Part shown: positions 19,350-31,075 of the stretch, piece after piece
How the letters are laid out: every line of letters begins with the position of its first letter
Numbering within the stretch: the first letter of the stretch is position 1
Source: Streptomyces spongiicola
Lineage (GTDB): Bacteria > Actinomycetota > Actinomycetes > Streptomycetales > Streptomycetaceae
Assembly (NCBI RefSeq): GCF_003122365.1
Contig: NZ_CP029254.1
Coordinates: 310,001-374,000, forward strand
Direction of reading: 5' to 3'
DNA length: 64,000 nucleotides
Made by a program: the position numbers and the translations under genes
Notes under the pieces: model-generated
Database searches by the model: none
Seen by the model: the letters and a program-made list of their open reading frames with translations, nothing else
What the model was told of the DNA's origin: nothing

Positions 19350-20723
19350 GTGACGATGATTCAGAGCGGTCGGGCCGCCAGACGTCTGACGATGCGGGCG
19401 ATCCGGCCGCGCCGCAATCCGGCGACGGTGCTGCTGGCCGCCACCTGGGCCGGGGCCGCCGCCGTCCTGTGGCTGTGGTGGGACAACACCGCGGTCGTCC
19501 ACATGGACCCCGCGGAGTGGCTGATCGGCGCGGGCCGGATCACGGGACTGCTCGGGGGCTACCTGATCGCCCTCGTGGTACTTCAGATGGCACGCGTCCC
19601 GGCGCTGGAGCGGCGGGTGGGCTCCGACCGGGCGACGCGCTGGCACGCGATGAGCGGCCGGTACGCGATCAGCCTGGTCGCCGCCCATGTCGTGCTCACC
19701 GTCTGGGGATACTCCGTCCAGGCCGGCACCGGCCTGGTCGAGCAGACCGCCACCGTCGTCGTCGACTTCCCCGAGATGGTCGAGGCGACGATCGGTACGG
19801 CCCTGCTGCTGGTCGTCGGCTTCGTCTCGGCGGGCGCGGTACGCCGCCGGATGCGCTACGAGACCTGGTACTACCTGCATCTGCTGACCTACGTCGCCGT
19901 GTACCTGACGTTCTGGCACCAGCTGGCCACCGGATCGGAGTTCGTGGCGAGCGCGACCGCCCGGACCATCTGGTACGTGCTCTACGGCACCGTCGGCGCA
20001 CTGCTCCTCTGGTACCGGATCCTGGCACCGGTGCGGCTCAACCTCCGGCACCGGATGCGCGTGGAGTCCGTCGTCGACGAGGCCCCCGGGGTGGTGTCCG
20101 TGCTCATCACGGGACGGCGGCTGCACCGGATCGGCGCGGAGGCCGGCCAGTTCTTCCGCTGGCGGTTCCTCACCGACGGGCTGCGCTGGAGCTCCAATCC
20201 GTACTCCCTCTCCGCGCCGCCCCGTCCCGATCTGCTGCGCATCACCGTCAAGGCGGCCGGTGAGCACAGCGGCGCGCTCAGCCGGCTGGAGCCGGGTACC
20301 CGGGTCTGGGCCGAGGGCCCCTACGGGGCGATGACCGCGGGCCGGCGCAGCCGGAACAAGGTGCTCCTGATCGCCGGCGGCGCCGGGATCACTCCGCTGC
20401 GGGCGCTGTTCGAGACGCTGCCCGCCGCGCCCGGGGACCTGTCCCTGCTCTACCGGGCCGGCTCGACGGACGACCTGGCGCTGTGGACCGAGCTCCAGGA
20501 GATCGCCGAGGCCCGGCGGGCGAAGCTGCTGTACGCCGTGAACGGGCCGGACGGGGCGCGGCCGGAGATCAGCACCGAGCGCCTCAAGGAGGTGTTCCCG
20601 GACATCGACGAGCACGACGTGTACCTCTGCGGGCCGCCCGGTCTCGCCGAGGAGTCCTACAACGCACTTCGGGCGGCGGGCGTGCCGTCGCGTCGTATCC
20701 ATCACGAGTCGTTCGAGATGTGA
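19350..20723 (+). CDS. Membrane ferric-reductase-like / FNR-type NAD(P)H oxidoreductase
   Basis: The 457-residue protein has two parts. Residues about 25-225 hold about six membrane helices with His pairs typical of ferric reductase-like haem b domains (WHAMSGRYAISLVAAHVVL and YYLHLLTYVAVYLTFWHQL). Residues about 235-457 form a cytosolic flavin reductase: the FAD motif SSNPYSLSAPP, the NAD-pyrophosphate motif VLLIAGGAGITPLRALFE and the terminal VYLCGPPGL. It should pass electrons from NAD(P)H through FAD and haem across the membrane. Start GTG 19350 has GAGGAG at 5 nt. The next gene encodes an FMN-binding acceptor and the third encodes the FMN transferase, so they form one pathway. Confidence 0.88.
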   Translation: MTMIQSGRAARRLTMRAIRPRRNPATVLLAATWAGAAAVLWLWWDNTAVVHMDPAEWLIGAGRITGLLGGYLIALVVLQMARVPALERRVGSDRATRWHAMSGRYAISLVAAHVVLTVWGYSVQAGTGLVEQTATVVVDFPEMVEATIGTALLLVVGFVSAGAVRRRMRYETWYYLHLLTYVAVYLTFWHQLATGSEFVASATARTIWYVLYGTVGALLLWYRILAPVRLNLRHRMRVESVVDEAPGVVSVLITGRRLHRIGAEAGQFFRWRFLTDGLRWSSNPYSLSAPPRPDLLRITVKAAGEHSGALSRLEPGTRVWAEGPYGAMTAGRRSRNKVLLIAGGAGITPLRALFETLPAAPGDLSLLYRAGSTDDLALWTELQEIAEARRAKLLYAVNGPDGARPEISTERLKEVFPDIDEHDVYLCGPPGLAEESYNALRAAGVPSRRIHHESFEM

Positions 20724-20731
20724 GGCCGTAC

Positions 20732-21643
20732 GTGAAGAGGAAGCATCCACTGCGCCGGATGATGGTCGCGGTCGCCGGCACCGCGTCGGCCGTCGCGCTG
20801 CTGCTGACGCTGAAGCAGCCCGGCACCTCGGTGGCGGGGGCGGCGTCCCAGGCCGGCGGCGTACCGCCCGCGGCCTCGGAACCCGCGGGCAGCGGCGCCG
20901 TACCCGCGGGCGGGGCGACCGTCCTCGGGGACGAGGCGGACACGCAGTTCGGTCCGGTGCAGGTCGAACTCACCCTGAGCGGCGGCCGGATCACCGGGGC
21001 GCGGACCGTCAAGGTGCCCAGCACCGACGCCAACAGCCGCAAGATCGCCGAGAGTTCCGTGCCGAAGCTCAACCAGGCGGCCGTCGCCGCCCAGAGCGCC
21101 GAGATCGACACCGTCTCCGGCGCCACCTACACCAGCCAGGGCTACATCCGCTCCCTGCAGAGCGCCCTCGACAAGGCGGGGGTCGCGGGTGCCGGTGCCG
21201 GTGCCGGTACGGGACAGGGCTCCGCGCCGGGCGCCGGCAGCGGTGCGGAAGCCCCGGGCGGGGAAGAGCCGGGACGGGACGCCGGCTCCGGCGGCGAGGG
21301 CCCCGGTTCCGGTTCGGGCGACGGTTCGGTCGCCGGCGGCCCGGGCCAGGGTTCCGGCTCGGGGGCCGCCGAGTCGGTGCTCGGAGACGTCGCGGGCACC
21401 CAGTACGGCGACGTGCAGGTGCGGCTCACCGTCAGCGGCGGCCGGATCACCGGCGCCGAGGCCGTGAAGACCCCCGGCTCCGACGCCAACAGCCGCAGGA
21501 TAGCGGCCGGCGCCGTGCCGAAGCTCAACCAGGCGGCCGTCGCCGCCCAGAGCGCCGAGATCGACACCGTCTCCGGCGCCACCTACACCAGCCAGGGCTA
21601 CATCCGCTCCCTGCAGAGCGCCCTCGACAAGGCGGGCCTGTGA
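20732..21643 (+). CDS. Exported protein with two FMN-binding (flavinylation) domains
   Basis: The 303-residue protein starts with a basic stretch and hydrophobic segment (KRKHPLRRMMVAVAGTASAVALLLTL), acting as a signal or anchor. Two PF04205-type FMN-binding domains follow, each ending in DTVSGATYTSQGY, the site where ApbE attaches FMN to the threonine (about residues 128 and 280). They are joined by a Gly/Ala/Ser-rich linker. The last 41 codons of each domain are identical at DNA level. The protein should be a periplasm-side electron carrier taking electrons from the reductase encoded upstream. GTG 20732 has GAGG at 6 nt; an in-frame GTG at 20720 is an alternative. It overlaps apbE by 4 nt. 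Confidence 0.9.
   Translation: MKRKHPLRRMMVAVAGTASAVALLLTLKQPGTSVAGAASQAGGVPPAASEPAGSGAVPAGGATVLGDEADTQFGPVQVELTLSGGRITGARTVKVPSTDANSRKIAESSVPKLNQAAVAAQSAEIDTVSGATYTSQGYIRSLQSALDKAGVAGAGAGAGTGQGSAPGAGSGAEAPGGEEPGRDAGSGGEGPGSGSGDGSVAGGPGQGSGSGAAESVLGDVAGTQYGDVQVRLTVSGGRITGAEAVKTPGSDANSRRIAAGAVPKLNQAAVAAQSAEIDTVSGATYTSQGYIRSLQSALDKAGL
21057..21180. repeat. 124-nt perfect direct repeat, copy 1
   Basis: Identical to 21513-21636, offset 456 nt (152 codons). It encodes the C-terminal part of the first FMN-binding domain including SGATYTSQGY. Confidence 0.97.
21513..21636. repeat. 124-nt perfect direct repeat, copy 2
   Basis: Identical to 21057-21180; encodes the end of the second FMN-binding domain. 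The domains' upstream halves are similar but clearly diverged, so the identity is local. Confidence 0.97.
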
Positions 21644-22434
21644 GCGGCGACCGGGCGCGGATGCGCCATGTCGAGCATGTGATGGGCACGGTGTTCTCGT
21701 TCGACGTCCGGACGGACGGCGATGCCGACCGCGAGCGCGTGCGCGCCGGGCTCGCCGCCGCCGTGGCCGGGCTGCACCATGTGGACGAGGTGTTCTCGCC
21801 CTACCGCCCGGACAGCCAGATCAGCAGGCTCGCCGTAGGCGGACTCGCCCTGGCCGACTGCGAGCCGGACGTCGCCGAGGTCTTCCGGCACTGCGCGGCC
21901 GAAGAACGCCTGAGCGAGGGCTGGTTCACCCCCCGCTACACCGGCGGGCTCGATCCCACCGGCCTGGTGAAGGGGTGGGCGGTGCAGCGGGCGGTGGAGA
22001 TGATCGCCTCCTCCGGGGCGGCGGCGGTCTGCCTCAACGGCGGGGGCGACGTCCAACTGCACGGCGGACCCTGGCGGGTCGGCATCTCCGATCCGCTGCG
22101 CCCCGGCGCGCTGGCTGCGGTCGTGGAGGCGCACGACACACTCGCCGTCGCCACCTCCGGACCGGCCGAACGGGGTTGCCACATCGTCGACCCGCACTCC
22201 GGCGGGGCCCCGGCCGCGGGCCCGGCGTCCCTGACCGTGGTCTGCCGGGGGCTGACCCAGGCGGACGCGAGGGCGACGGCGGCGTACGCCATGGGCCCGG
22301 GAGCACGTGCCTGGCTGGAGCGGCTGCCCGGCACGGAGGGCTTCGGCGTCGCCGCGGACGGCAGCACCTGGCAGACCAGCGGATTCGCCCGGCATCTGGC
22401 CGGGCGCGGCGACGGGGAGGGCCGGGCGGCCTGA
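21640..22434 (+). CDS. apbE: FAD:protein FMN transferase
   Basis: ApbE-family enzyme of 264 residues that moves FMN from FAD onto a threonine of target proteins. It shows MGTVFSFDVRT, VFSPYRPDSQISRLA, LDPTGLVKGWAVQRAVE, VCLNGGGDVQLHG and the end motif ATSGPAERGCHIVDPHSG. It lacks an obvious lipobox or signal, so it is either a short cytosolic form or exported by an unseen route. GTG 21640 overlaps the stop of the FMN-binding gene (GTGA). Enzyme and substrate are thus translationally coupled. Confidence 0.93.
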   Translation: MSGDRARMRHVEHVMGTVFSFDVRTDGDADRERVRAGLAAAVAGLHHVDEVFSPYRPDSQISRLAVGGLALADCEPDVAEVFRHCAAEERLSEGWFTPRYTGGLDPTGLVKGWAVQRAVEMIASSGAAAVCLNGGGDVQLHGGPWRVGISDPLRPGALAAVVEAHDTLAVATSGPAERGCHIVDPHSGGAPAAGPASLTVVCRGLTQADARATAAYAMGPGARAWLERLPGTEGFGVAADGSTWQTSGFARHLAGRGDGEGRAA

Positions 22435-22632
22435 GGCCGGGCCGCTGCGGCTCCGGCTCCGGCTACAGCTACGGACCGACTGATTCAGACTCCGGACCGG
22501 CTCCGAACCGGCGGACGGCGTTCGCCCGGGGCCCGGCGGGGTCGCATCGAGCGGCGGACGGGGCTCGACGCCCGCCGGCATCGTCGAGCGGCTCGGGGAA
22601 GCGGGACGGCCTCCGGCGTCCCGGACGCTCAC

Positions 22633-22663
22633 CGTCGTGCACCCCCGGCGGGGGTGCACGACG
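22633..22663. terminator. Bidirectional hairpin terminator between apbE and argR
   Basis: Two perfect 14-nt arms (CGTCGTGCACCCCC and complement) with a 3-nt loop, placed between convergent genes. The remainder of 22435-22696 shows nothing further. Confidence 0.8.
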
Positions 22664-22696
22664 CCCGCGGCGGCGGCACCCCCTCCCCCCGTGCCG

Positions 22697-23260
22697 TCAG
22701 CGGGCCCTCTGTGCCAGGCGCAGCAGATGGTCGGCGAGGGCCTGGCCGCCCGCGGGGTCGCGGGAGATCAGCAGCAGGGTGTCGTCGCCGGCGATGGTGC
22801 CGAGGATCGCGCGGAGTTCGGCCTGGTCGATCGCCGACGCGAGGAACTGGGCCGCGCCCGGGGGCGTACGCAGGACCACCAGGTTGGCCGATGCCTCGGC
22901 GGAGATCAGCAGTTCGCCGGAGAGGCGGCGCATCCGCTCCTCCTTGGCGGACTCCCCCAGCGGGGCCTGCGGGATGCGGAACCCTCCCTCACTCGGCACC
23001 GCGTAGATGAGTTCTCCGCCGGTGTTCCGGATCTTCACGGCCCCGAGTTCGTCGAGGTCGCGGCTGAGGGTCGCCTGGGTGACACTCAGTCCGTCGTCCG
23101 CGAGCAGCTTCGCCAGCTGGCTCTGGGAGCGCACCGGCTGCCGGTTGAGGATGTCCACGATCCGGCGGTGGCGGGCCGTGCGCGTCTGCGGCACGGACGG
23201 CCCTCCACCGGACTCCGTCTGGGAGGCTCCCCAGTTCTCGGTGCCCTGCGCGTCGGTCAT
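22697..23260 (-). CDS. argR: Arginine repressor
   Basis: ArgR of 187 residues. The N-terminal winged helix ([51 protein letters not shown]) is followed by the oligomerisation and arginine-binding domain with the [15 protein letters not shown] motif. A Gly/Ser/Thr-rich tail precedes the DNA-binding domain, as in other streptomycetes. It is the last gene of argCJBDR, 7 nt after argD, so the repressor level should follow operon expression. Its targets here probably include the argC and argG promoters. Confidence 0.96.
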   Translation of the reverse strand: MTDAQGTENWGASQTESGGGPSVPQTRTARHRRIVDILNRQPVRSQSQLAKLLADDGLSVTQATLSRDLDELGAVKIRNTGGELIYAVPSEGGFRIPQAPLGESAKEERMRRLSGELLISAEASANLVVLRTPPGAAQFLASAIDQAELRAILGTIAGDDTLLLISRDPAGGQALADHLLRLAQRAR

Positions 23261-23267
23261 CGTCGTC

Positions 23268-24466
<1,199 letters not shown>

Positions 24467-24470
<4 letters not shown>

Positions 24471-25372
24471 GCCGGTCCCCCTTCGGTCCCGTCGGGCACG
24501 ACCATCGTGCCGATGCCCTCGTCGGTGAAGATCTCCAGCAGGATGGAGTGCTGCACCCGGCCGTCGATGACGCGTGCGGTGTTCACGCCGTTGCGCACGG
24601 CGTGCAGGCAGCCCTGCATCTTGGGGACCATGCCGCTGGACAGCTGGGGCAGCAGCTTCTCCAGCTCGCCGGCGGTGAGCCGGCTGATCACCTCGTCGCT
24701 GTCCGGCCAGTCCTCGTAGAGGCCCTCGACGTCGGTGAGGACCATCAGCGTCTCCGCGCCGAGCGCCGCGGCCAGCGCCGCCGCCGCGGTGTCCGCGTTG
24801 ACGTTGTAGACGTGGCCGTCGTCGGCGGAGCGGGCGACGGAGGAGACGACGGGGATGCGGCCGTCGTCCAGGAGGGCTCTGATCGCTCCGGTGTCGATCG
24901 CGGTGATCTCACCGACCCTGCCGATGTCGACGAGTTCCCCGTCGATGGTGGGCCGGTGCCGGGTGGCGCTGATGGTGTGGGCGTCCTCGCCGGTGAGACC
25001 GACGGCGAAGGGGCCGTGCTGGTTGAGCAGCCCCACCAGTTCGCGCTGGACCTGTCCGGCGAGCACCATGCGGACGACGTCCATGGCCTCGGGTGTGGTG
25101 ACGCGCAGTCCGGCCTTGAACTCGCTGACCAGGCCGTGCCTGTCCAGCTGGGCGCTGATCTGGGGTCCGCCTCCGTGCACGACGACCGGCTTCAGGCCCG
25201 CGTGCCGCAGGAACACCACGTCCTGGGCGAAGGCGGCCTTGAGGTCCTCGTCGACCATGGCGTTGCCGCCGAACTTGATGACGACGGTCCGGCCGTGGTG
25301 GCGGGTCAGCCACGGCAGCGCCTCGATCAGCGTCTGCGCCTTGGGCAGTGCGGTGTGCTTGCGGGTGCTCAT
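24467..25372 (-). CDS. argB: Acetylglutamate kinase
   Basis: The 301-residue enzyme phosphorylates N-acetylglutamate, the usual arginine-inhibited step. Motifs include [12 protein letters not shown] (phosphate loop), [13 protein letters not shown] and the C-terminal [19 protein letters not shown] 25372 ([13 protein letters not shown]) is chosen because the frame upstream encodes only repeats; a GGAG lies 3 nt before it, rather close. It overlaps argD by 4 nt but is separated from argJ by 264 nt of repetitive DNA. Confidence 0.95.
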
Positions 25373-25560
25373 CGGCTCCGGATCTCTCGGGACTCGCTCG
25401 GACTGGTGTCGGTGGCTCGCCCATCCGCCCGGGGCCGGGGCCCGGGCGGATGGGCGGGCACTCCCGGCCGCTCGGGCTCGGGCCGGGGCCCGGGCGGGGG
25501 TTCGGGCTCGGACGGGGGCTCGGGCGGGGCCGGGCCACTGGCTGTGGCTCCGGCTCATCG

Positions 25561-25625
25561 GCGGCCTCGGGCGTGCGGCCTCGGGCGTGCGGCCTCGGGC
25601 GTGCGGCCTCGGGCGTGCGGCCTCG
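25561..25625. repeat. Tandem 14-bp repeat inside the arg operon
   Basis: GCGGCCTCGGGCGT occurs four times in a row with a partial fifth, just after the argJ stop. The rest of the 264-nt gap (25373-25636) is filled with GGCTCGGGC- and GGGGCCCGGGC-like repeats. Confidence 0.9.
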
Positions 25626-25636
25626 CCCCGGCTCGT

Positions 25637-28026
<2,390 letters not shown>

Positions 28027-28052
28027 TCAGTGGCTCCCCGTACGTTCTGCGG

Positions 28053-28427
28053 ATGCCTGATCAGAGCCCCGCCTTGTCATCGATGTCCGACTTTGCGACC
28101 TGGGAACCCGTGGTCCGGCTCGTGCTGGCCGACGACGCGGACCGGCGTGCCGCCCGGCCAGCGCGGGTCGCCGGTCGCATCAGCCAGTACGGAATGAGCC
28201 CGGCGTATCCGGGGTCCATGTCGCCGACAACGCGGACCGCGGTGGAGGACATTCGGCGTACGCTCGCGCGCGGCGCAGCCATCAAGGTGCGGGACCAGGA
28301 CCACCTGCCCGTTGCGGCCCTCGCGAACGAGATCCCGGCCCTCTGGGACCGCCCCAAGATCACACAAACGCTCCTCGCGGGAGACCTCGGACCTCCGATC
28401 TGGCCAACGGTGCCGCACGCCCCGTAA
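28053..28427 (+). CDS. Unrecognised 124-residue protein
   Basis: The frame has a consistent GC third-position bias and reads through without stops, so it may be real. It begins MPDQSPALSSMSDFATWEPV; the second Met (28083) is another possible start. The middle section ISQYGMSPAYPGSMSPTTR is followed by an amphipathic stretch TAVEDIRRTLARGAAIKVRD. I recognise no family, signal or membrane segment, and no good ribosome-binding site precedes either start. It stands between argC and an ATP-grasp gene. The codon use is slightly less GC-rich than in its neighbours, which may hint at a remnant or acquired gene. Confidence 0.4.
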   Translation: MPDQSPALSSMSDFATWEPVVRLVLADDADRRAARPARVAGRISQYGMSPAYPGSMSPTTRTAVEDIRRTLARGAAIKVRDQDHLPVAALANEIPALWDRPKITQTLLAGDLGPPIWPTVPHAP

Positions 28428-28571
28428 GAGCCGGGTAGCCGGATCACACCCCCGGACCGGCGCCCAGGGTCCCGGAACCGCGCGGGGAGGCCCGGGCATG
28501 TCACGGTCACAACCCGCCGCGTTGCCGGGGGATCCACTCGCGCTGCCGGCCCTCCGGGCCCGGAGGGCCGG

Positions 28572-28598
28572 CCGGCACCCGGTGCCCCTACCGGTGCC
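28572..28598. terminator. Possible hairpin after the unknown gene
   Basis: CGGCACC and GGTGCCG arms in the 360-nt gap 28428-28787. Confidence 0.3.
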
Positions 28599-28623
28599 GA
28601 GGCCGTGACCTGCGCGTTCGGTT

Positions 28624-28644
28624 GCGGTACTAGACTCGTACCGC
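28624..28644 (+). promoter_or_regulatory. Inverted repeat centred on a -10-like TAGACT
   Basis: GCGGTAC and GTACCGC flank TAGACTC. It lies 144 nt upstream of the ATP-grasp gene and could be a promoter with an embedded operator. I see no clear -35. Confidence 0.45.
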
Positions 28645-28787
28645 ACTCGGGGTGCAGTGGCCCGCCCCGGACCCCCGCTGCCGCGGACCACGCCGCCGCG
28701 ACCGGACCGGACCCGTACGCCGCCGGCCCCGCCGGCTCACGGCAGTCCGCCACCGGCGGAACGCGCCCCTGATCCGGAGGGTCCCCC

Positions 28788-30089
28788 ATGCACGGACGTC
28801 GCGGAGAAACGGCGCGTGTGGCGATACCGCACCGGCGCGGCGGGTCGGCCGGACTCGCGGAGATCGAGCGGGCCGCACGAGGAGTGTGCCGGCCCGTACT
28901 GCTCTTCGACCGCTCGGTCGCCGCGCTCGATCCCGGACTGGTGCGGGAGGCCGAGGCGCTGTTCCCGGTCCGCGTCTTCGGACGGCACGCACTCGCCGAG
29001 GCCGTCAGGGGCGTGGGGGCCGAAGGCATCACCACCTTCCACGACGCGGAGGTGGACGGCGTCACCGCCGCGGCCTCGGCCCTCGGGCTGCCGGGCCCCC
29101 CGGCCGCGCCCAGTCCGTGGGACAAGCTCACCCAGCGGACACTGCTCGCCGAGGCCGGCCTGACACGCGTCACCGCGGTCGCCGTCGACTCGGCGGAGGC
29201 GTTCTCCTCCGCCCTGGACGCGGTCCGGCTGCCCGCCGTCCTCAAACCGCGGCGCGGCGCGGGCGGTACCGGAATCGCCTTCGTCGACGACCCGTCCGAC
29301 GCCGACTACCAACTGCGGCACCGAACGCGGTGGAGCGACCTCCTGCTGGAGACCAGGCTCCCCCCGTACGAGCATCCGCGGGGCGGATGGTGCGCGGACT
29401 ACGTCTCGGTGGAGACGGCAAGCACCGGCGACGACCACAGGCCCGTCGCGGTCTTCGACAAGACGCCCGTCGCGGTGTGCCGGCGCGCCGGACCGGGCGC
29501 CTCCGACACCGTCAGCGTCACCGGCGACCTGACACCGACGCGGCTGCCGCAGGCGGTCCGCGAGCGCGTTCTCGGCTACGTCCGGAACGTGCTCCGGACG
29601 CTCCGCGTGCGGTGGTGCGTCTCGCACACCGAGGTCAAGCTGCTGCCCGACGGGGTCGACCTCATCGAGGTGAACGGACGTGTCGGCGGTCATCTGCCCC
29701 GGCTGCTCCTGGCCCTGGAGGGGCCGGACCTGCTCACGGCGGCGATGAGGCTGGCCCTGGCCCTGGACCCGGATGTTCCACCGCTCGCCTGCGGTGCGCC
29801 CCGCGGATACGCCATGGGGCTCTTCCCCACCTTCGGGGAGAAGTCGGGAACCGTGCGCTCGGACGTGGCACGGGAGCGACTCGAAGGCCTTCCCTGCGTG
29901 GTCCGGGTGGACGAGGTCGCCGAGCACGGCGCGCCGCGCCGGGCCACCGGATACCGTGCCGCGAACGTGGTGCTGCGCGCCCGGGACGAGAGCGAGCTGG
30001 ACGCGGCCGTCGCCGCGGTCGCGGCCGAGATCTCCGCGCTGTTCGCCGCCGACGGACTGGCCGAGGCCGGCTGGCTCGAGAACTTCTGA
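28788..30089 (+). CDS. Orphan ATP-grasp domain ligase
   Basis: The 433-residue protein has an ATP-grasp layout. A pre-ATP-grasp region is seen at about 36-110 (VLLFDRSVAALDPGLVREAE). The glycine-rich ATP loop VLKPRRGAGGTGIAFVDD lies at about 148-165, LLLETRLPPYEHP follows, and the metal-binding end DLIEVNGRVGGHLPRLLL comes at about 288-305. A C-terminal domain of about 100 residues follows (YAMGLFPTFGEKSG onwards). Such enzymes join a carboxylate to an amine or thiol through an acyl phosphate. No partner biosynthetic gene is adjacent, so the substrates are unknown. GGAGG lies 7 nt before ATG 28788. Confidence 0.82.
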   Translation: MHGRRGETARVAIPHRRGGSAGLAEIERAARGVCRPVLLFDRSVAALDPGLVREAEALFPVRVFGRHALAEAVRGVGAEGITTFHDAEVDGVTAAASALGLPGPPAAPSPWDKLTQRTLLAEAGLTRVTAVAVDSAEAFSSALDAVRLPAVLKPRRGAGGTGIAFVDDPSDADYQLRHRTRWSDLLLETRLPPYEHPRGGWCADYVSVETASTGDDHRPVAVFDKTPVAVCRRAGPGASDTVSVTGDLTPTRLPQAVRERVLGYVRNVLRTLRVRWCVSHTEVKLLPDGVDLIEVNGRVGGHLPRLLLALEGPDLLTAAMRLALALDPDVPPLACGAPRGYAMGLFPTFGEKSGTVRSDVARERLEGLPCVVRVDEVAEHGAPRRATGYRAANVVLRARDESELDAAVAAVAAEISALFAADGLAEAGWLENF

Positions 30090-30372
30090 GGGCGCTGCCG
30101 GGTCACCGGCTCCGGCCCGCAGGGGTGGTCCTTCCCGGGGTCCGCGCCGAGCCCCGGGGCAGTGGCCGTACGTCCCGGCGCAAGAGCTTCGCCGCGGGAG
30201 GCGGCCGCACCCCTCGGGCCGGCTGCGCCGGCGGCGGCGGGGACGCGACGGCCGCGCCAGCGGGATCAGCCGCTCCCGCGGGCAGGCCTCGCGAGGGCGC
30301 CGGGGCGTCCGTTCCACGGGACCGCCCGCAGGAGTCCCGGCGCGCAGCCCCGCGCGCGGCCCCGGCGCGCAG

Positions 30373-30421
30373 GCCCGGAGGCCAGGCGCCCCGTTTCGGG
30401 GCCACGAGAAAGGTAACGGGG
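30373..30421. repeat. 49-nt dispersed repeat, copy 1
   Basis: Matches 45668-45716 at 47 of 49 positions. The core GCCCCG-TTT-CGGGGC can form a hairpin. It lies in the convergent gap 30090-30437, where I see no gene. Confidence 0.9.
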
Positions 30422-30437
30422 GAACGCGGCCGCGGCC

Positions 30438-31013
30438 TCACCAGCACCGGTCCAGCCGCAGGTTCCAGCAGCCCGGCCTCCCGGTCAGCACCACCGTGGA
30501 CAGCGGCCGCACGTCCACGCTCCAGTACGTCGCGGGCGGCGCCTTCAGCGCGTACACGAGCGCCGCGCGCACGACATCGGGCTCGGCGACGGCCAGCACG
30601 GAGGTCCCGTCGTCGGCGGGCCGGGTGTCGAGCCAGCCCCCTATCCGGGTGATGAAGCCCAGCAGCGGCTCACCGCCGTGCGGTGCCGAGCGCGGCTCGG
30701 CGAGCCACTCGTCCACCGCGTCCGGCTCCATCGCCGCCACCTCGGCGAGCGTACGGCCGCGCCATCGGCCCATGTCGCAGTCGCTCAGCGCGGGCTGGGC
30801 CAGCGTGGCGTAGCCGAGGGCGCCGGCGGTGGCCCGGCTGCGGGCGGTCGGCGAGCAGTAGCGCAGGTCCGCGGCCCCGAGCGGAACCAGCGCGGGCGCG
30901 GCGAGCTGCACCTCGTGCCACCCGGCCGCGTCCACGGTCCGGTCGTCGTCGAAGCGCTCGCCCAGCCGGGACGCGCAGCGCGCGGCGGTGAGGAGGGTGA
31001 CCCGAACAGCCAT
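30438..31013 (-). CDS. Histidine-phosphatase-fold protein lacking the RHG motif
   Basis: The 191-residue protein follows the phosphoglycerate mutase pattern: RYCSPTARSRATAGALG (the second-arginine region), CDMGRWRGRTLAEVAAMEPDAVDEWLAEP and HGGEPLLGFITRIGGWLD. The catalytic N-terminal R-H-G is replaced by TAARCASRLGERFDDDRT, so the phosphorylated histidine is missing. It may be a non-catalytic relative or use a changed chemistry. The start at 31013 lacks a good ribosome-binding site. Histidine-phosphatase relatives without RHG are known in streptomycetes, by my recollection. A GNAT gene lies just upstream on the same strand. Confidence 0.7.
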   Translation of the reverse strand: MAVRVTLLTAARCASRLGERFDDDRTVDAAGWHEVQLAAPALVPLGAADLRYCSPTARSRATAGALGYATLAQPALSDCDMGRWRGRTLAEVAAMEPDAVDEWLAEPRSAPHGGEPLLGFITRIGGWLDTRPADDGTSVLAVAEPDVVRAALVYALKAPPATYWSVDVRPLSTVVLTGRPGCWNLRLDRCW

Positions 31014-31075
31014 GGCGGGATCGTGATGCCCGGCACCGGCCTGGTCAAGAGGGGTGACGCACCGCCCGGCGCCGG

